Shown: positions 15,049 to 24,364 of the stretch, one piece after another | Numbering within the stretch: position 1 is the first letter of the stretch | Layout: each line of letters starts with the position of its first letter | Assembly (NCBI RefSeq): GCF_006539125.1 | Contig: NZ_BJMK01000003.1 | Span: forward strand, 62,001 to 126,000 | Origin: Gluconobacter sphaericus NBRC 12467 | GTDB taxonomy: Bacteria; Pseudomonadota; Alphaproteobacteria; Acetobacterales; Acetobacteraceae | DNA: 64,000 bases | Direction: 5' to 3' | Translations under genes and position numbers: made by a program | Notes under the pieces: generated by a model | Databases searched by the model: none | What the model saw: the letters and a program-made list of their open reading frames with translations, nothing else | Told to the model about the DNA's origin: nothing

Positions 15049-16260
15049 GTGCCCTTACCTCTTACGATCGCAGCCGGTTTTTGCGCCCTTGTTTCCGCGG
15101 CTGGCAATTTGCAGGCGCTGGCGGGCGCAATTCTGCTCGCACGGTTCCGCCGGACGGAGCATAGAGCGGATGATGCCCTGCGCCTGTCAGACCGGACCTG
15201 GCCGTCGGTTACGGTTCTCAAGCCGCTGCATGGTAGTGAACCGCTGCTGGAGGATGCGCTGGAAAGCGTGTTCACGCAGGACTATCCGGATTTCCAGATC
15301 GTCTTCGGCGTTCAGGACAGGGAAGATACCGCCCTGGCCGTTATTGAACGCCTTCGGGCGCGTCATCTGCGGATTCCGGTCAACGTTGTGATCAACCCGC
15401 AAGAACACGGTCCGAACCGGAAGGTCGGCAATCTGATGAACATGTACGGCGAAGCCCGTCATGACATTATCGTGATTTCCGACTCTGATATTCACACCAG
15501 TCCCAACTATCTGCGTCACGTCGTGATGAGCTTGGAAGAGCAGGGTACGGGCTTGGTGACGACATTGTATGCCGGTCGTCCCGCCGCAGGGACGATCGTG
15601 CAGCAACTCGGCGCCTGCCAGATCAATCATAACTTTCTGCCCGGCGTCATGATGTCCCGTTTCTTGGGGCGTCAGGACTGTCTTGGGGCCACGATGGCCC
15701 TGCGGCGTCGGACACTTGAGGAGATTGGCGGCCTTGAGGCGCTGGTCGATCATGTGGCCGATGATGCCGAATTGGGACAGCTTATCCGGGCGCGTGGTGA
15801 GAACATCACCATTGCGCCCACTCTAACTCATACCACCGTGGGCGAGCACTCCATCAGCGACCTGCTGGCCCATGAGTTGCGCTGGGGACGGACCGTCAAG
15901 AACGTTGCGCCTGTTGGCTACGGACTGTCCGCCATCCAGCTTCCCCTCTTCTGGGCCGTGGCGGCTGTCCTGTTCCGTCCGAACGCCTGGTGGACATGGT
16001 TCATGCTGCTTCTGACATGGCTGCTTCGTGCCATCGGAAGTAGCATCATGGACTGTGGTACGGAGTGCCCACTCCCGGCTGCAATCCCGCTTTTGGTCGT
16101 CCGTGATTGGTTGTCCGCAGCCATCATGGTCGGCAGTGCGCGCGGATCACGCGTTGCATGGCGGGGCAGAACGGTCCATATCGCCCGAAGAAAACGAAAT
16201 TCCGCGTCCGGCGCCACCTCGCTCCAGGCCGACGCCACCCACAGGAGTGTTCGATCATGA
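15049..16260 (+). CDS. hpnI: Hopanoid glycosyltransferase HpnI
   Basis: This 403-residue GT2 enzyme of the ceramide-glucosyltransferase type has an N-terminal membrane helix and a catalytic domain. Motifs are VTVLKPLHGSEPLLEDALES, the donor-site ISDSDIHTS, DDAELG and HELRWGRTVK. Two or more C-terminal membrane segments follow. HpnI transfers N-acetylglucosamine onto bacteriohopanetetrol, the step before HpnK deacetylation. The start is GTG with GGGAAGG upstream. Its stop overlaps the hpnJ ATG (ATGA), so the two are coupled. Confidence 0.93.
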   Translation: MPLPLTIAAGFCALVSAAGNLQALAGAILLARFRRTEHRADDALRLSDRTWPSVTVLKPLHGSEPLLEDALESVFTQDYPDFQIVFGVQDREDTALAVIERLRARHLRIPVNVVINPQEHGPNRKVGNLMNMYGEARHDIIVISDSDIHTSPNYLRHVVMSLEEQGTGLVTTLYAGRPAAGTIVQQLGACQINHNFLPGVMMSRFLGRQDCLGATMALRRRTLEEIGGLEALVDHVADDAELGQLIRARGENITIAPTLTHTTVGEHSISDLLAHELRWGRTVKNVAPVGYGLSAIQLPLFWAVAAVLFRPNAWWTWFMLLLTWLLRAIGSSIMDCGTECPLPAAIPLLVVRDWLSAAIMVGSARGSRVAWRGRTVHIARRKRNSASGATSLQADATHRSVRS

Positions 16261-17681
16261 TGAGAACCCTTTTTCTCCAGCCTCCTTCCTTCGACGGCTT
16301 CGATGGTGGCGCTGGCTCCCGCTATCAGGCGAAGCGCGAGATCAAGTCCTTCTGGTTTCCGACATGGCTGGCCCAGCCGGCCGCTCTTGTTCCCGGATCG
16401 CGCCTGATTGATGCGCCGCCGGCCAAGATGGGCATGGACCCCATCCTTGAGGATGTGAAGAATCGCGACCTCGTCGTGATCCACACGTCCACGCCGTCCT
16501 TCGCTTCCGATGTTCGCGTGGCGCAGATGATCAAGGATGCCAATCCGAAGATCATGATTGGCATGGTCGGTGCGAAGGTGGCTGTTCAGCCGACCGAGAG
16601 CATGGAGAAGGGTAGCCCGATCGACTTCGTGGCCCGCAACGAGTTCGACTTCACCATCAAGGAAATCGCCGAAGGCAAGCCGCTTGCGGAAGTGGACGGC
16701 ATCACCTGGCGGAACGAGAAGGGCGAGATCGTCGCGAACAAGGATCGCGCGATGATCGAGGATATGGATAGCCTGCCGTTCGTAACCGAGGTCTACAAGC
16801 GTGACCTCAACATCAACGATTACTTCATCGGTTATCTGAAGCACCCCTACATCTCGATTTATACGGGTCGTGGCTGCAAGTCGCGTTGCACGTTCTGCCT
16901 GTGGCCGCAGACGGTTGGCGGTCATCGCTACCGGACCCGCAGCCCCGAGCACGTGGCCGCCGAAGTGCGTCTGGCCAAGCAGTACTTCCCCGAAGTGCAG
17001 GAATTCATGTTTGATGATGACACCTTCACGGACGACCTGCCCCGCGCTGAAGCCATTGCCCGCGAAATGGGCAAGCTTGGCGTTACATGGTCCTGCAATG
17101 CCAAGGCGAACGTTCCCTACGAGACCCTGAAGGTTCTCAAGGAAAACGGCCTGCGCCTGCTGCTGGTCGGTTACGAAAGCGGCAACCAGCAGATCCTTCA
17201 CAACATCAAGAAGGGCATGCTGGTCGAAACGGCCAAGGAATTCACGCGCAACTGCCACAAGCTGGGCATCAAGATCCACGGAACCTTCATCGTCGGCCTG
17301 CCGGGCGAGACGAAGGAGACCATCCAGGAGACGATCCAGTTCGCCAAGGAAATCAACCCGCACACCCTGCAGGTCTCCTTGGCCGCACCGTATCCGGGCA
17401 CGTTCCTGCACAAGCAGGCGACGGAAAATGGCTGGCTGAACGAAGCGGAAGCCGAACTGATCGACGAGAGCGGCGTGCAGATCGCACCGCTGCATTACCC
17501 GCACCTGTCGCATACGGAAATCTTCGAGAGCGTCGAGGAATTCTATCGCAAGTTCTACTTCCGCGGTTCCAAGATCGCCTCCATCGTCAACGAGATGATC
17601 CGTAGCCCGCAGATGATGAAGCGTCGTCTGCGCGAGGGTGTGGAATTCTTCCAGTTCCTCAAGGATCGTCACGCCGCCTGA
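16257..17681 (+). CDS. hpnJ: Hopanoid radical SAM protein HpnJ
   Basis: This 474-residue protein has an N-terminal cobalamin-binding-like Rossmann region (residues 1-140, FLQPPSFDGFDGG, IHTSTPSFASDVRVAQMI). A radical SAM domain follows with C207-KSR-C211-TF-C214. HpnJ converts bacteriohopanetetrol cyclitol precursors by ring contraction. AGGAG lies 9 nt before the ATG, and the start overlaps the hpnI stop. An earlier in-frame start would extend into hpnI and is rejected. A strong terminator follows it. Confidence 0.94.
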   Translation: MMRTLFLQPPSFDGFDGGAGSRYQAKREIKSFWFPTWLAQPAALVPGSRLIDAPPAKMGMDPILEDVKNRDLVVIHTSTPSFASDVRVAQMIKDANPKIMIGMVGAKVAVQPTESMEKGSPIDFVARNEFDFTIKEIAEGKPLAEVDGITWRNEKGEIVANKDRAMIEDMDSLPFVTEVYKRDLNINDYFIGYLKHPYISIYTGRGCKSRCTFCLWPQTVGGHRYRTRSPEHVAAEVRLAKQYFPEVQEFMFDDDTFTDDLPRAEAIAREMGKLGVTWSCNAKANVPYETLKVLKENGLRLLLVGYESGNQQILHNIKKGMLVETAKEFTRNCHKLGIKIHGTFIVGLPGETKETIQETIQFAKEINPHTLQVSLAAPYPGTFLHKQATENGWLNEAEAELIDESGVQIAPLHYPHLSHTEIFESVEEFYRKFYFRGSKIASIVNEMIRSPQMMKRRLREGVEFFQFLKDRHAA

Positions 17682-17710
17682 ACGGCGTGCGCCTGACCAG
17701 ACAATATCCG

Positions 17711-17741
17711 GGGGCCATGGCGCATGTCATGGCCCCTTTTT
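17711..17741 (+). terminator. Intrinsic terminator between hpnJ and hpnK
   Basis: GGGGCCATG (17711-17719) and CATGGCCCC (17728-17736) form a perfect 9-bp stem with an 8-nt loop, followed by TTTTT (17737-17741). It lies only 13 bp before the hpnK ATG, so it should lower hpnK expression relative to hpnIJ unless there is readthrough or a separate start. Confidence 0.9.
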
Positions 17742-17754
17742 CGTGAGATCTGCC

Positions 17755-18591
17755 ATGACATCCAGCCCCTCCCGCCGCGCCATCGTCTCCGCCGATGATT
17801 TCGGCATGAGCCTCGAAGTCAACGAGGCCATCGAACAGGCCCATCGCAACGGCATCCTGTCCACGGCCAGTCTGATGGTGGCCGGGGATGCTGCCGGGGA
17901 TGCCATCCGGCGTGCAAAGACAATGCCGGATCTGAAAGTCGGGCTGCATGTGGTGGCGATTGAGGGCAAGTCCGTCCTCGATCTTCCAGCCATTACGGAC
18001 GGGCAGGGCTGGTTTGGTCGCAACCAGTTGCGTCTTGGTGTGGAGTATTTCTTCAGCCCGCAGGCCCGGAGTGCCCTGCGGCGCGAAATCGAAGCCCAGT
18101 TCCGGGCTTTTGCCGCGAGCGGGCTGACGCTCGATCATGCCAACGCCCATAAACACATGCATTTGCATCCGACGGTGGGACGATTCCTGATCGAGTCCGG
18201 CCTGGAGCATGGATTACAGGCTGTCCGCTCGCCCTTCGAGCCGCCGGAGCCTGTCGAGGCCAACGATACGCTGGGAGACCGCGCCCTCCGCCACTGGATT
18301 GGCGTCCTGCGGCATCAGATCCGCAAAGCGGGGCTGAAAACCAATGACTGGTGTTTCGGGCTGCGCTGGTCCGGCCATATGACGCCGGACCATATCCGCG
18401 GTCTTGTTCCGCGCCTGCCCACGGGCACGAGCGAAATCTACTTTCACCCCGCCACGGCTCAGGACGCCATGATGAAGCGTTTCATGCCGGGCTATGAGCA
18501 GGAGGGCGAACTGGCCGCCCTTCTGGACCCGGCTGTACGGGAGGCATTCGACCGGTATGGGGTTGCCCGTATTGGGTGGGCCGATCTGTAA
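17755..18591 (+). CDS. hpnK: Hopanoid deacetylase HpnK (YdjC-type)
   Basis: This 278-residue YdjC/ChbG-family enzyme has the metal motif SADDFGMS near the start and HANAHKHMHLHP near residue 125. HpnK deacetylates N-acetylglucosaminyl-bacteriohopanetetrol to glucosaminyl-BHT. The ATG at 17755 was chosen; an in-frame ATG at 17728 lies inside the upstream terminator stem. The ribosome-binding site is weak. The position right after hpnJ supports the specific HpnK call over a general chitooligosaccharide deacetylase. Confidence 0.92.
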   Translation: MTSSPSRRAIVSADDFGMSLEVNEAIEQAHRNGILSTASLMVAGDAAGDAIRRAKTMPDLKVGLHVVAIEGKSVLDLPAITDGQGWFGRNQLRLGVEYFFSPQARSALRREIEAQFRAFAASGLTLDHANAHKHMHLHPTVGRFLIESGLEHGLQAVRSPFEPPEPVEANDTLGDRALRHWIGVLRHQIRKAGLKTNDWCFGLRWSGHMTPDHIRGLVPRLPTGTSEIYFHPATAQDAMMKRFMPGYEQEGELAALLDPAVREAFDRYGVARIGWADL

Positions 18592-18611
18592 GACCGGCCC
18601 AGTGACACGTC

Positions 18612-19592
18612 TCAGGCCGTCAGCGTGAACGCGTCGGTCGGGCGTGCACCGTAACGGGTGATGATCTCACCGGCAGCCTGATTGCCCAGCTTCGCGCAGG
18701 TGACGAGGTCGTGCTTTTTGCTCAGACCGGCCAGGAAGCCCGCTGCGAACGCATCGCCCGCGCCCGTGGTGTCCACGACCTTCACTTCGGTTGTCGGTAC
18801 GTCATGGCGCTCTCCGTCACCGATCACGACCGCTCCCTTCTCGCCACGTGTGATGACGGCCAGCTTGGTTTCGGCAGAAACCTGCGTTGCGGCTTCTTCG
18901 AAATCCGTGACTTCGTACAGCGCCAGAAGCTCGGCTTCGTTAGCGAACAGGATGTCCACGTGACCGGCCACGAGTTCGTGGAAAGCTGCGCGGTGACGTT
19001 CCACGCAGAACGTGTCGGACAGCGTCAGGGCGACCTGACGGCCGGCTTTGCGGGCAAGGCGGGCAGCGTGTTCGAATGCTTCCTGAGCCTGGGGTTTGTC
19101 GTACAGATACCCTTCCAGGTAGGTGATTGCAGCATCGGCTACGACGGATTCATGCACGTCCTCGGGGGTGAACTCCGTGCAGGCGCCGAGATAGGTGAAC
19201 ATCGTGCGCTGGCCTTCCGGCGTCACCAGAACGATGCAGCGTGCGGTCGGGGTGCCATCGGCGGCCGGTAGCGGCTCGGACGGGAAAGTGATGCTCTGTT
19301 CGCGCATGTCGCGTGTGAAATGGTCACCGGCTTCGTCAGCCGTGACCTTGCCGAGATAGGCCACTTTCGCACCCATACGGGCCGCCACGACGGCCGTGTT
19401 GGCGCCAGAACCGCCGCCCGTCACATTTTCGATATCCACGCGGCTTTCAATGGCATGCGCCGTGGCAGCGTCGATCAGGGTCATGCTCCCGGCAGCAGCG
19501 CCAAGCCCGTCGATCAGGTCCTGGCCTACAGGGGCGAGAACGTCGACGATGGCATTGCCGATACACAGAAGGTCATGCTGGGGTGCAGACAT
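18612..19592 (-). CDS. PfkB-family sugar/adenosine kinase
   Basis: This 326-residue PfkB carbohydrate kinase has the first signature near GGSGANTAVVAARMG and the second DTTGAGDAFAAGFLAGL, with the catalytic aspartate in GAGDAF. The N-terminal IGNAIVDVLAPV and FTYLGACTEF resemble alphaproteobacterial adenosine kinase-like members. It is expected to phosphorylate a nucleoside or sugar with ATP, but the substrate cannot be fixed from sequence alone. The ATG at 19592 has GGAG 7 nt upstream. It is convergent with hpnK. Confidence 0.87.
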   Translation of the reverse strand: MSAPQHDLLCIGNAIVDVLAPVGQDLIDGLGAAAGSMTLIDAATAHAIESRVDIENVTGGGSGANTAVVAARMGAKVAYLGKVTADEAGDHFTRDMREQSITFPSEPLPAADGTPTARCIVLVTPEGQRTMFTYLGACTEFTPEDVHESVVADAAITYLEGYLYDKPQAQEAFEHAARLARKAGRQVALTLSDTFCVERHRAAFHELVAGHVDILFANEAELLALYEVTDFEEAATQVSAETKLAVITRGEKGAVVIGDGERHDVPTTEVKVVDTTGAGDAFAAGFLAGLSKKHDLVTCAKLGNQAAGEIITRYGARPTDAFTLTA

Positions 19593-19890
19593 TGGAACTC
19601 CGGTCAGGTCGCTTAAAACTTCAGAAAAAAACATTTAACGGGCAGGCTGCGCCATTAAATCAACACGATCATAGGTGCCCTCTGGGTTCACGCCAACTCC
19701 CGGTCCGCCCGGCGCCGTTTTCATGCGTGACTATTCGTCACATTTATGGAAATGCGCGTCTTGTCCCTCCGGGTGGTGAGCGTGTAGCGTTGTCGAAAGG
19801 CCCGACCTGACTGTTCTGTCCTCGCGATGGAACATATGGGAGACGTCCTAGACAGAGAGTGTTCTTTTCCAGATCCGCAGCGGGGTTTCC

Positions 19891-20583
19891 TTGTTCAGAA
19901 GACGCAAACCGGAAGATGACTCCAAACCTGCAGAGAACAGTAAGCTCGCAGGGCAGCCCATTTTCCCCAACCGGCCGGACGCTCCCAGCCAGACGGCTCC
20001 CGCGTCAGGATCCGGATCGCCTACCAGTCCCCAGCAGCCCAACCAACAGAAGGACCCCGCTCTCATGGGTCGTACCCCTTTCCCGGCACCGCCGTCTCCC
20101 AACTCTCCGACGGGCGTGACGCCGGCAGGGGCTCCGCGCCCCGGTGCGGCCGCTGTCCCGGGCGCACCGCGCCAGACCGGTCCGGAGCGTCGTACACTCG
20201 TTGTGGGTCGCGGTATCAGCGTCCAGGGTTCGGTACAGGACGCCGAGCGCCTCGTTGTTGAAGGCACTATCGAGTCCAGCATGATCCAGGCCAGCGAGCT
20301 TCAGGTCGCGCATGGCGGTATCTTCCGTGGTGGTGTTGAAGTTGAGGACGCGGAACTGGCTGGCACGATTGACGGGACCCTGACCGTCAATGGCAGCCTG
20401 ACGATCCGCTCCACCGGTCGTCTGATTGGCAAGGTGAAATGCCGTCGCCTGCAGGTCGAAGACGGGGGGCAGATCACCGGTCAGCTTGAAATGATAACGG
20501 ATGGTGTGTCCGCGCGTCCGGCTGGCAGCGACACCGCCAAGGCCGAGTTGGCTGCCAGTGAAGGCTCCAGCGAAGCACCCTGA
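19891..20583 (+). CDS. Bactofilin (BacA/CcmA family)
   Basis: This 230-residue bactofilin has a disordered Pro/Ser-rich N-terminus to about residue 95. A right-handed beta-helix core follows (LVVGRGISVQGSVQDAERLV, GTIESSMIQASELQVAHGGI, GTIDGTLTVNGSLTIRSTGR). Bactofilins polymerise into membrane-associated cytoskeletal filaments. The only start available after the in-frame stop at 19849 is TTG 19891, preceded by GGGG, and MFRRRKPED is a typical beginning. A terminator follows at 20607-20638. Confidence 0.9.
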   Translation: MFRRRKPEDDSKPAENSKLAGQPIFPNRPDAPSQTAPASGSGSPTSPQQPNQQKDPALMGRTPFPAPPSPNSPTGVTPAGAPRPGAAAVPGAPRQTGPERRTLVVGRGISVQGSVQDAERLVVEGTIESSMIQASELQVAHGGIFRGGVEVEDAELAGTIDGTLTVNGSLTIRSTGRLIGKVKCRRLQVEDGGQITGQLEMITDGVSARPAGSDTAKAELAASEGSSEAP

Positions 20584-20606
20584 TCCGTTTACCTGGAGCA
20601 GCAGGA

Positions 20607-20638
20607 AAGCCCGTTCCCGTGTTGGAACGGGCTTTTTT
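20607..20638 (+). terminator. Terminator after the bactofilin gene
   Basis: AAGCCCGTTCC (20607-20617) pairs with GGAACGGGCTT (20624-20634) over a 6-nt loop, followed by a T-run to 20638. Confidence 0.93.
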
Positions 20639-20701
20639 GTGTCCGGGTTCTTTCCCCGGCGGCAGAACATCGCACAGGGCCGCCCAGACAGGAGAAATTC
20701 C

Positions 20702-21196
20702 ATGAAATTCCGTCTGCTTCCCGCAGTCGCCGTAGCCTTGCTATGTGCCCCGTTCGCTGCTTCCGCGCAGGGTCTTTTCGGTCAGGCTCTGACAGGTCGG
20801 GCCACCCGCGATATGCCTACCACATGCGATAATGCGCGTTTCCTTGTGGATCAGCAGGGCCTCGAACAGTCTGGCCCCACCCGTATCGATCTGCCCGAGC
20901 ACCTTTGCGGACAAGTTCTGGCCATATCACCCAGAGCAAAGCGGACCCGCAGCGGCTGGCACGGCTATTTCTACGTTTCGGTCGGGCAGGGTGTCTCCAT
21001 CCGGATCGTCTCCGATCTGGATGAGATGAATGCTCCGCAATGGCCTTGGGTCAACAAGGGCGATCAGGTCGAGGTGCAAGGCCGGTACTATTACGACAGC
21101 CTGCGTCGTCAGGGTGTGGACTGGACGCACCACGGCACGAGCCGCAAATGGCGCTGGCCCGGTTATGTCGTCGTGAACGGCGCCCGATACCAGTAA
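20702..21196 (+). CDS. Exported DUF3465-like protein
   Basis: This 164-residue protein has a signal peptide (residues 1-22, LPAVAVALLCAPFAASAQG). A small domain follows with the pattern SGWHGYFYVSVGQGVSIRIV, DQVEVQGRYYYD and DWTHHGTSRKWRWPGYVVVN. This matches uncharacterised DUF3465 proteins, which look like nucleic-acid-binding OB-type folds in the periplasm. AGGAGAAATTCC lies before the ATG. The upstream frame extension is not conserved. Function is unknown. Confidence 0.75.
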   Translation: MKFRLLPAVAVALLCAPFAASAQGLFGQALTGRATRDMPTTCDNARFLVDQQGLEQSGPTRIDLPEHLCGQVLAISPRAKRTRSGWHGYFYVSVGQGVSIRIVSDLDEMNAPQWPWVNKGDQVEVQGRYYYDSLRRQGVDWTHHGTSRKWRWPGYVVVNGARYQ

Positions 21197-21197
21197 C

Positions 21198-21238
21198 AAA
21201 AAAGGCCCGTCGAGACAGTGTCACGACGGGCCTTTTTT
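21198..21238. terminator. Bidirectional terminator
   Basis: A perfect 15-bp stem, AAAAAAGGCCCGTCG (21198-21212) with CGACGGGCCTTTTTT (21224-21238), lies between the convergent DUF3465 gene and clpA. It carries A/T runs on both sides. Confidence 0.95.
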
Positions 21239-21249
21239 GAGCCAGAGCT

Positions 21250-23565
21250 TCAGTTGGTCGCTTCGTCTTTCTTCGATGCGCCGTCCTCGCCCTTGGCGCT
21301 GTCCTTGCCTTCGACGATATCGAAGTCGAGCGCGCCATTCTTCATGCCGATTCGCACAGCACCACCCTGCGCCAGTCGTCCGAAGAGCAGCTCTTCCGCC
21401 AATGGCTTTTTGATGTGCTCCTGAATGACGCGTCCCAGGGGGCGCGCGCCATACAGGCGGTCATAGCCACGTTCTGCCAGCCATTCCTTTGCGGCCGAGG
21501 AGATCTCAATCGTGACATGGCGGTCCGCAAGCTGTGCTTCGAGCTGAAGCACAAACTTCTCCACAACCCGGCCCACGGTTTCCGGCGTCAGGTTGGCGAA
21601 CGGAATGATCGCATCCAGACGGTTGCGGAATTCCGGCGTGAACAGGCGCTTGATGGCTTCCTCATCTTCACCGCTGCGAACGGTACGGCCGAACCCGATC
21701 GTTTCCTTGGACAGGTCCGCAGCTCCGGCATTTGTGGTCATGATCAGGATCACGTTGCGGAAATCGACGACCTTGCCGTTGTGATCCGTCAGGCGACCAT
21801 GATCCATGACTTGAAGCAGGACATTGAACAGGTCCGGATGGGCCTTCTCAATTTCGTCCAGCAGCAGGACCGCGTGCGGGTGTTGGTCGATCGCATCCGT
21901 CAGAAGGCCACCCTGATCGAAGCCGACATAACCCGGAGGCGCACCGATCAGACGGGAGATCGAATGACGTTCCATGTATTCGGACATGTCGAAGCGGATC
22001 AGCTCAATCCCAAGCGAGTTGGAAAGCTGCTTTGCAACTTCTGTTTTGCCGACGCCCGTGGGGCCGGAGAACAGATAGTTGCCAATCGGTTTTTCTGCAT
22101 CGCGCAGTCCGGCGCGGGACAGCTTGATCGCAGCGGCTAGTGCGTCGATCGCCTTGTCCTGCCCGAAGACCATGTTCCGCAGATCCCGCTCCAGATGGCG
22201 CAGGGTTTCGCGGTCATCGGCCGAGACGCTCTTGGGTGGGATGCGGGCGATCTTGGCGATGGCCTCTTCCACATCCTTCAGAGTCACCGTTTTGCGGCGC
22301 TTGTTTTCGGGTACGAGCATCCGCGCGGCACCAACTTCATCGATCACATCGATCGCCTTGTCTGGCAGCTTGCGGTCATGGACATACTTGGCTGCTAGCT
22401 CGACCGCGCCACGCAGGGCCTCGTCGGTATAGCGAACCTTGTGATGTTTCTCGTAGCTGCCCTTCAGGCCGCGCAGGATCTTGATGGCGTCCTCGATCGA
22501 AGGCTCCGGCACGTCGATCTTCTGGAACCGGCGTACGAGTGCCCGATCCTTCTCGAAATGCTGGCGGAACTCCTTGTAGGTCGTGGACCCGATGCAGCGC
22601 AGCGTACCGGCCGCCAGAGCCGGCTTGAGCAGGTTGGACGCATCCATCGCCCCCCCAGACGTCGCGCCAGCGCCGATCACGGTATGGATCTCGTCGATAA
22701 ACAGGATCGCACCCGGCGTCTGGTCCATCTCCGTCACGACAGCCTTCAGTCGTTCCTCGAAATCGCCGCGGTAGCGCGTGCCAGCCAGAAGCGAGCCCAT
22801 GTCGAGCGAATAGATCGTGCTGTTAAGCAGCACTTCCGGCACGTCGCCTTCCACGATCCGCTTGGCCAGACCTTCGGCAATTGCGGTCTTGCCCACACCC
22901 GGATCACCCACATAAAGTGGGTTGTTCTTGGTGCGGCGGCACAGGATCTGGATGGTGCGTTCGATTTCCTGATCGCGGCCGATGAGCGGATCGATCCGTC
23001 CCTCACGCGCACGCTCATTCAGATCGACGCAATAGGTCGCGAGTGCGCCTTCCTTGGCACTTTCCTTGCGCTCCTCACGCTCGGATGTGTCCTTGGAAGC
23101 CGCCGCCGGACGCCGTCCTGCACCACGGTCTGGAGCCTTGGCAATGCCGTGGGAGATGAAATTGACCGCGTCGAGTCGTGTCATGTCCTGTAGCTGCAGG
23201 AAATAGACGGCATGGCTCTCGCGTTCGGCAAACAGGGCCACAAGCACGTTCGCGCCTGTAACCTCGTCGCGTCCCGTGCTCTGCACATGGATGGCCGCGC
23301 GCTGGATCACACGCTGGAAAGCAGCCGTTGGCTTGGGTTCCGTCGGACGTTCCGCCGCCAGTCCTGCCAGATCCTTGTCCAGGAAATCCGTCAGGTCGGA
23401 GCGCAGTTTCTCGAGATCGATGCCGCAGGCCCGAAAGACCGTTAGTGCATCGTCGTCTTCTGTCAGCGCGAGCAGAAGATGTTCGAGGGTTGCATATTCG
23501 TGACGCCGGTCACCTGCGAATGTCAGGGCGCGGTGGAGCGTCTGTTCGAGCGTACGGGACAGCAT
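21250..23565 (-). CDS. clpA: ATP-dependent Clp protease ATP-binding subunit ClpA
   Basis: This 771-residue AAA+ unfoldase begins with the Clp repeat domain ([18 protein letters not shown]). The first ATPase domain has Walker [14 protein letters not shown] and Walker [11 protein letters not shown]. The second has [14 protein letters not shown] and [11 protein letters not shown]. It feeds substrates to ClpP. The long middle domain of ClpB is absent, and the IGF loop for ClpP docking is present as ETIGFGR. clpS lies just upstream on the same strand with a 129-bp gap, the usual pair. Confidence 0.97.
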   Translation of the reverse strand: MLSRTLEQTLHRALTFAGDRRHEYATLEHLLLALTEDDDALTVFRACGIDLEKLRSDLTDFLDKDLAGLAAERPTEPKPTAAFQRVIQRAAIHVQSTGRDEVTGANVLVALFAERESHAVYFLQLQDMTRLDAVNFISHGIAKAPDRGAGRRPAAASKDTSEREERKESAKEGALATYCVDLNERAREGRIDPLIGRDQEIERTIQILCRRTKNNPLYVGDPGVGKTAIAEGLAKRIVEGDVPEVLLNSTIYSLDMGSLLAGTRYRGDFEERLKAVVTEMDQTPGAILFIDEIHTVIGAGATSGGAMDASNLLKPALAAGTLRCIGSTTYKEFRQHFEKDRALVRRFQKIDVPEPSIEDAIKILRGLKGSYEKHHKVRYTDEALRGAVELAAKYVHDRKLPDKAIDVIDEVGAARMLVPENKRRKTVTLKDVEEAIAKIARIPPKSVSADDRETLRHLERDLRNMVFGQDKAIDALAAAIKLSRAGLRDAEKPIGNYLFSGPTGVGKTEVAKQLSNSLGIELIRFDMSEYMERHSISRLIGAPPGYVGFDQGGLLTDAIDQHPHAVLLLDEIEKAHPDLFNVLLQVMDHGRLTDHNGKVVDFRNVILIMTTNAGAADLSKETIGFGRTVRSGEDEEAIKRLFTPEFRNRLDAIIPFANLTPETVGRVVEKFVLQLEAQLADRHVTIEISSAAKEWLAERGYDRLYGARPLGRVIQEHIKKPLAEELLFGRLAQGGAVRIGMKNGALDFDIVEGKDSAKGEDGASKKDEATN

Positions 23566-23694
23566 GTGATGGCGCTCCTCTCGACCTCTCGTAGGAAAGG
23601 TATCTTGTCGCGGAGTAACGTGTAACGCCAGTCAGAAACGCAGACGGAAACAAGAAATTATCCTGCGCCCGGGCTTTTCTGCCTGTCAAACGGA

Positions 23695-24120
23695 TCAGTC
23701 TTTCTCGATCGTGCACTGAAGGGGGTGCTGGTTCTGGCGTGCCAGATCCATCACCTGTGTCACCTTGCTCTCGGCCACCTCGTATGTGAACACGCCGCAG
23801 ATGCCGACGCCGCGCTGGTGAACCTGAAGCATGATGGATGTCGCTTCATCGCGCGTCTTGGCAAAGAAACGCTCCAGAACATGCACCACGAACTCCATGG
23901 GCGTGTAGTCGTCATTGAGCATTAGAACCTTGTACATGGACGGTTTGCGCGTACGGGCTCTGGGCCGCACGACTACGCCGATTTCAAGGTCCTGATCCCC
24001 GTCCTCTGGCCCACGGGGCGGAATGGAGTCGGGAGACTCCGGTCCCATACGGGATTCGAGCCGCGACAACGCGGCGCGGGAACGGCCATTCGGATAGGGG
24101 GGAAGATCATAAGAAGACAT
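23695..24120 (-). CDS. clpS: ClpS adaptor of ClpAP
   Basis: This 141-residue protein has the ClpS core [20 protein letters not shown] and [20 protein letters not shown]. The N-degron pocket residues Asn-Asp-Asp and His are in the expected order. It delivers N-end-rule substrates to ClpA. An N-terminal extension of about 35 residues, rich in Pro and Arg, is longer than in E. coli. It is co-directional with clpA. Confidence 0.95.
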   Translation of the reverse strand: MSSYDLPPYPNGRSRAALSRLESRMGPESPDSIPPRGPEDGDQDLEIGVVVRPRARTRKPSMYKVLMLNDDYTPMEFVVHVLERFFAKTRDEATSIMLQVHQRGVGICGVFTYEVAESKVTQVMDLARQNQHPLQCTIEKD

Positions 24121-24364
24121 GACGGGTATGATATGGTGCGAATTTCGGTCTTGAGAAGGGCTGCGCGCCTCTGAAATGAGGTTTTTATGCGCCTTTTGCC
24201 ATGATGCTGCCGTGTTTGATGTCTGCTTACGAAAAATTAAGGAAAGTCCTCCAAAGCTGGTGGACGGGGAGTTTTTAATGCGCCTAGAGTGTCTGCAATG
24301 CAGGTGGCTTTAGAGCCCGAAACCCTTACCCGCGACGATGTTCCGTTCAGAGGCTGTCAGATAA

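Noticed and set aside
15918-17672. Open frame of 584 codons on the minus strand
   Set aside because: It is antisense to hpnI and hpnJ, both with strong family motifs.
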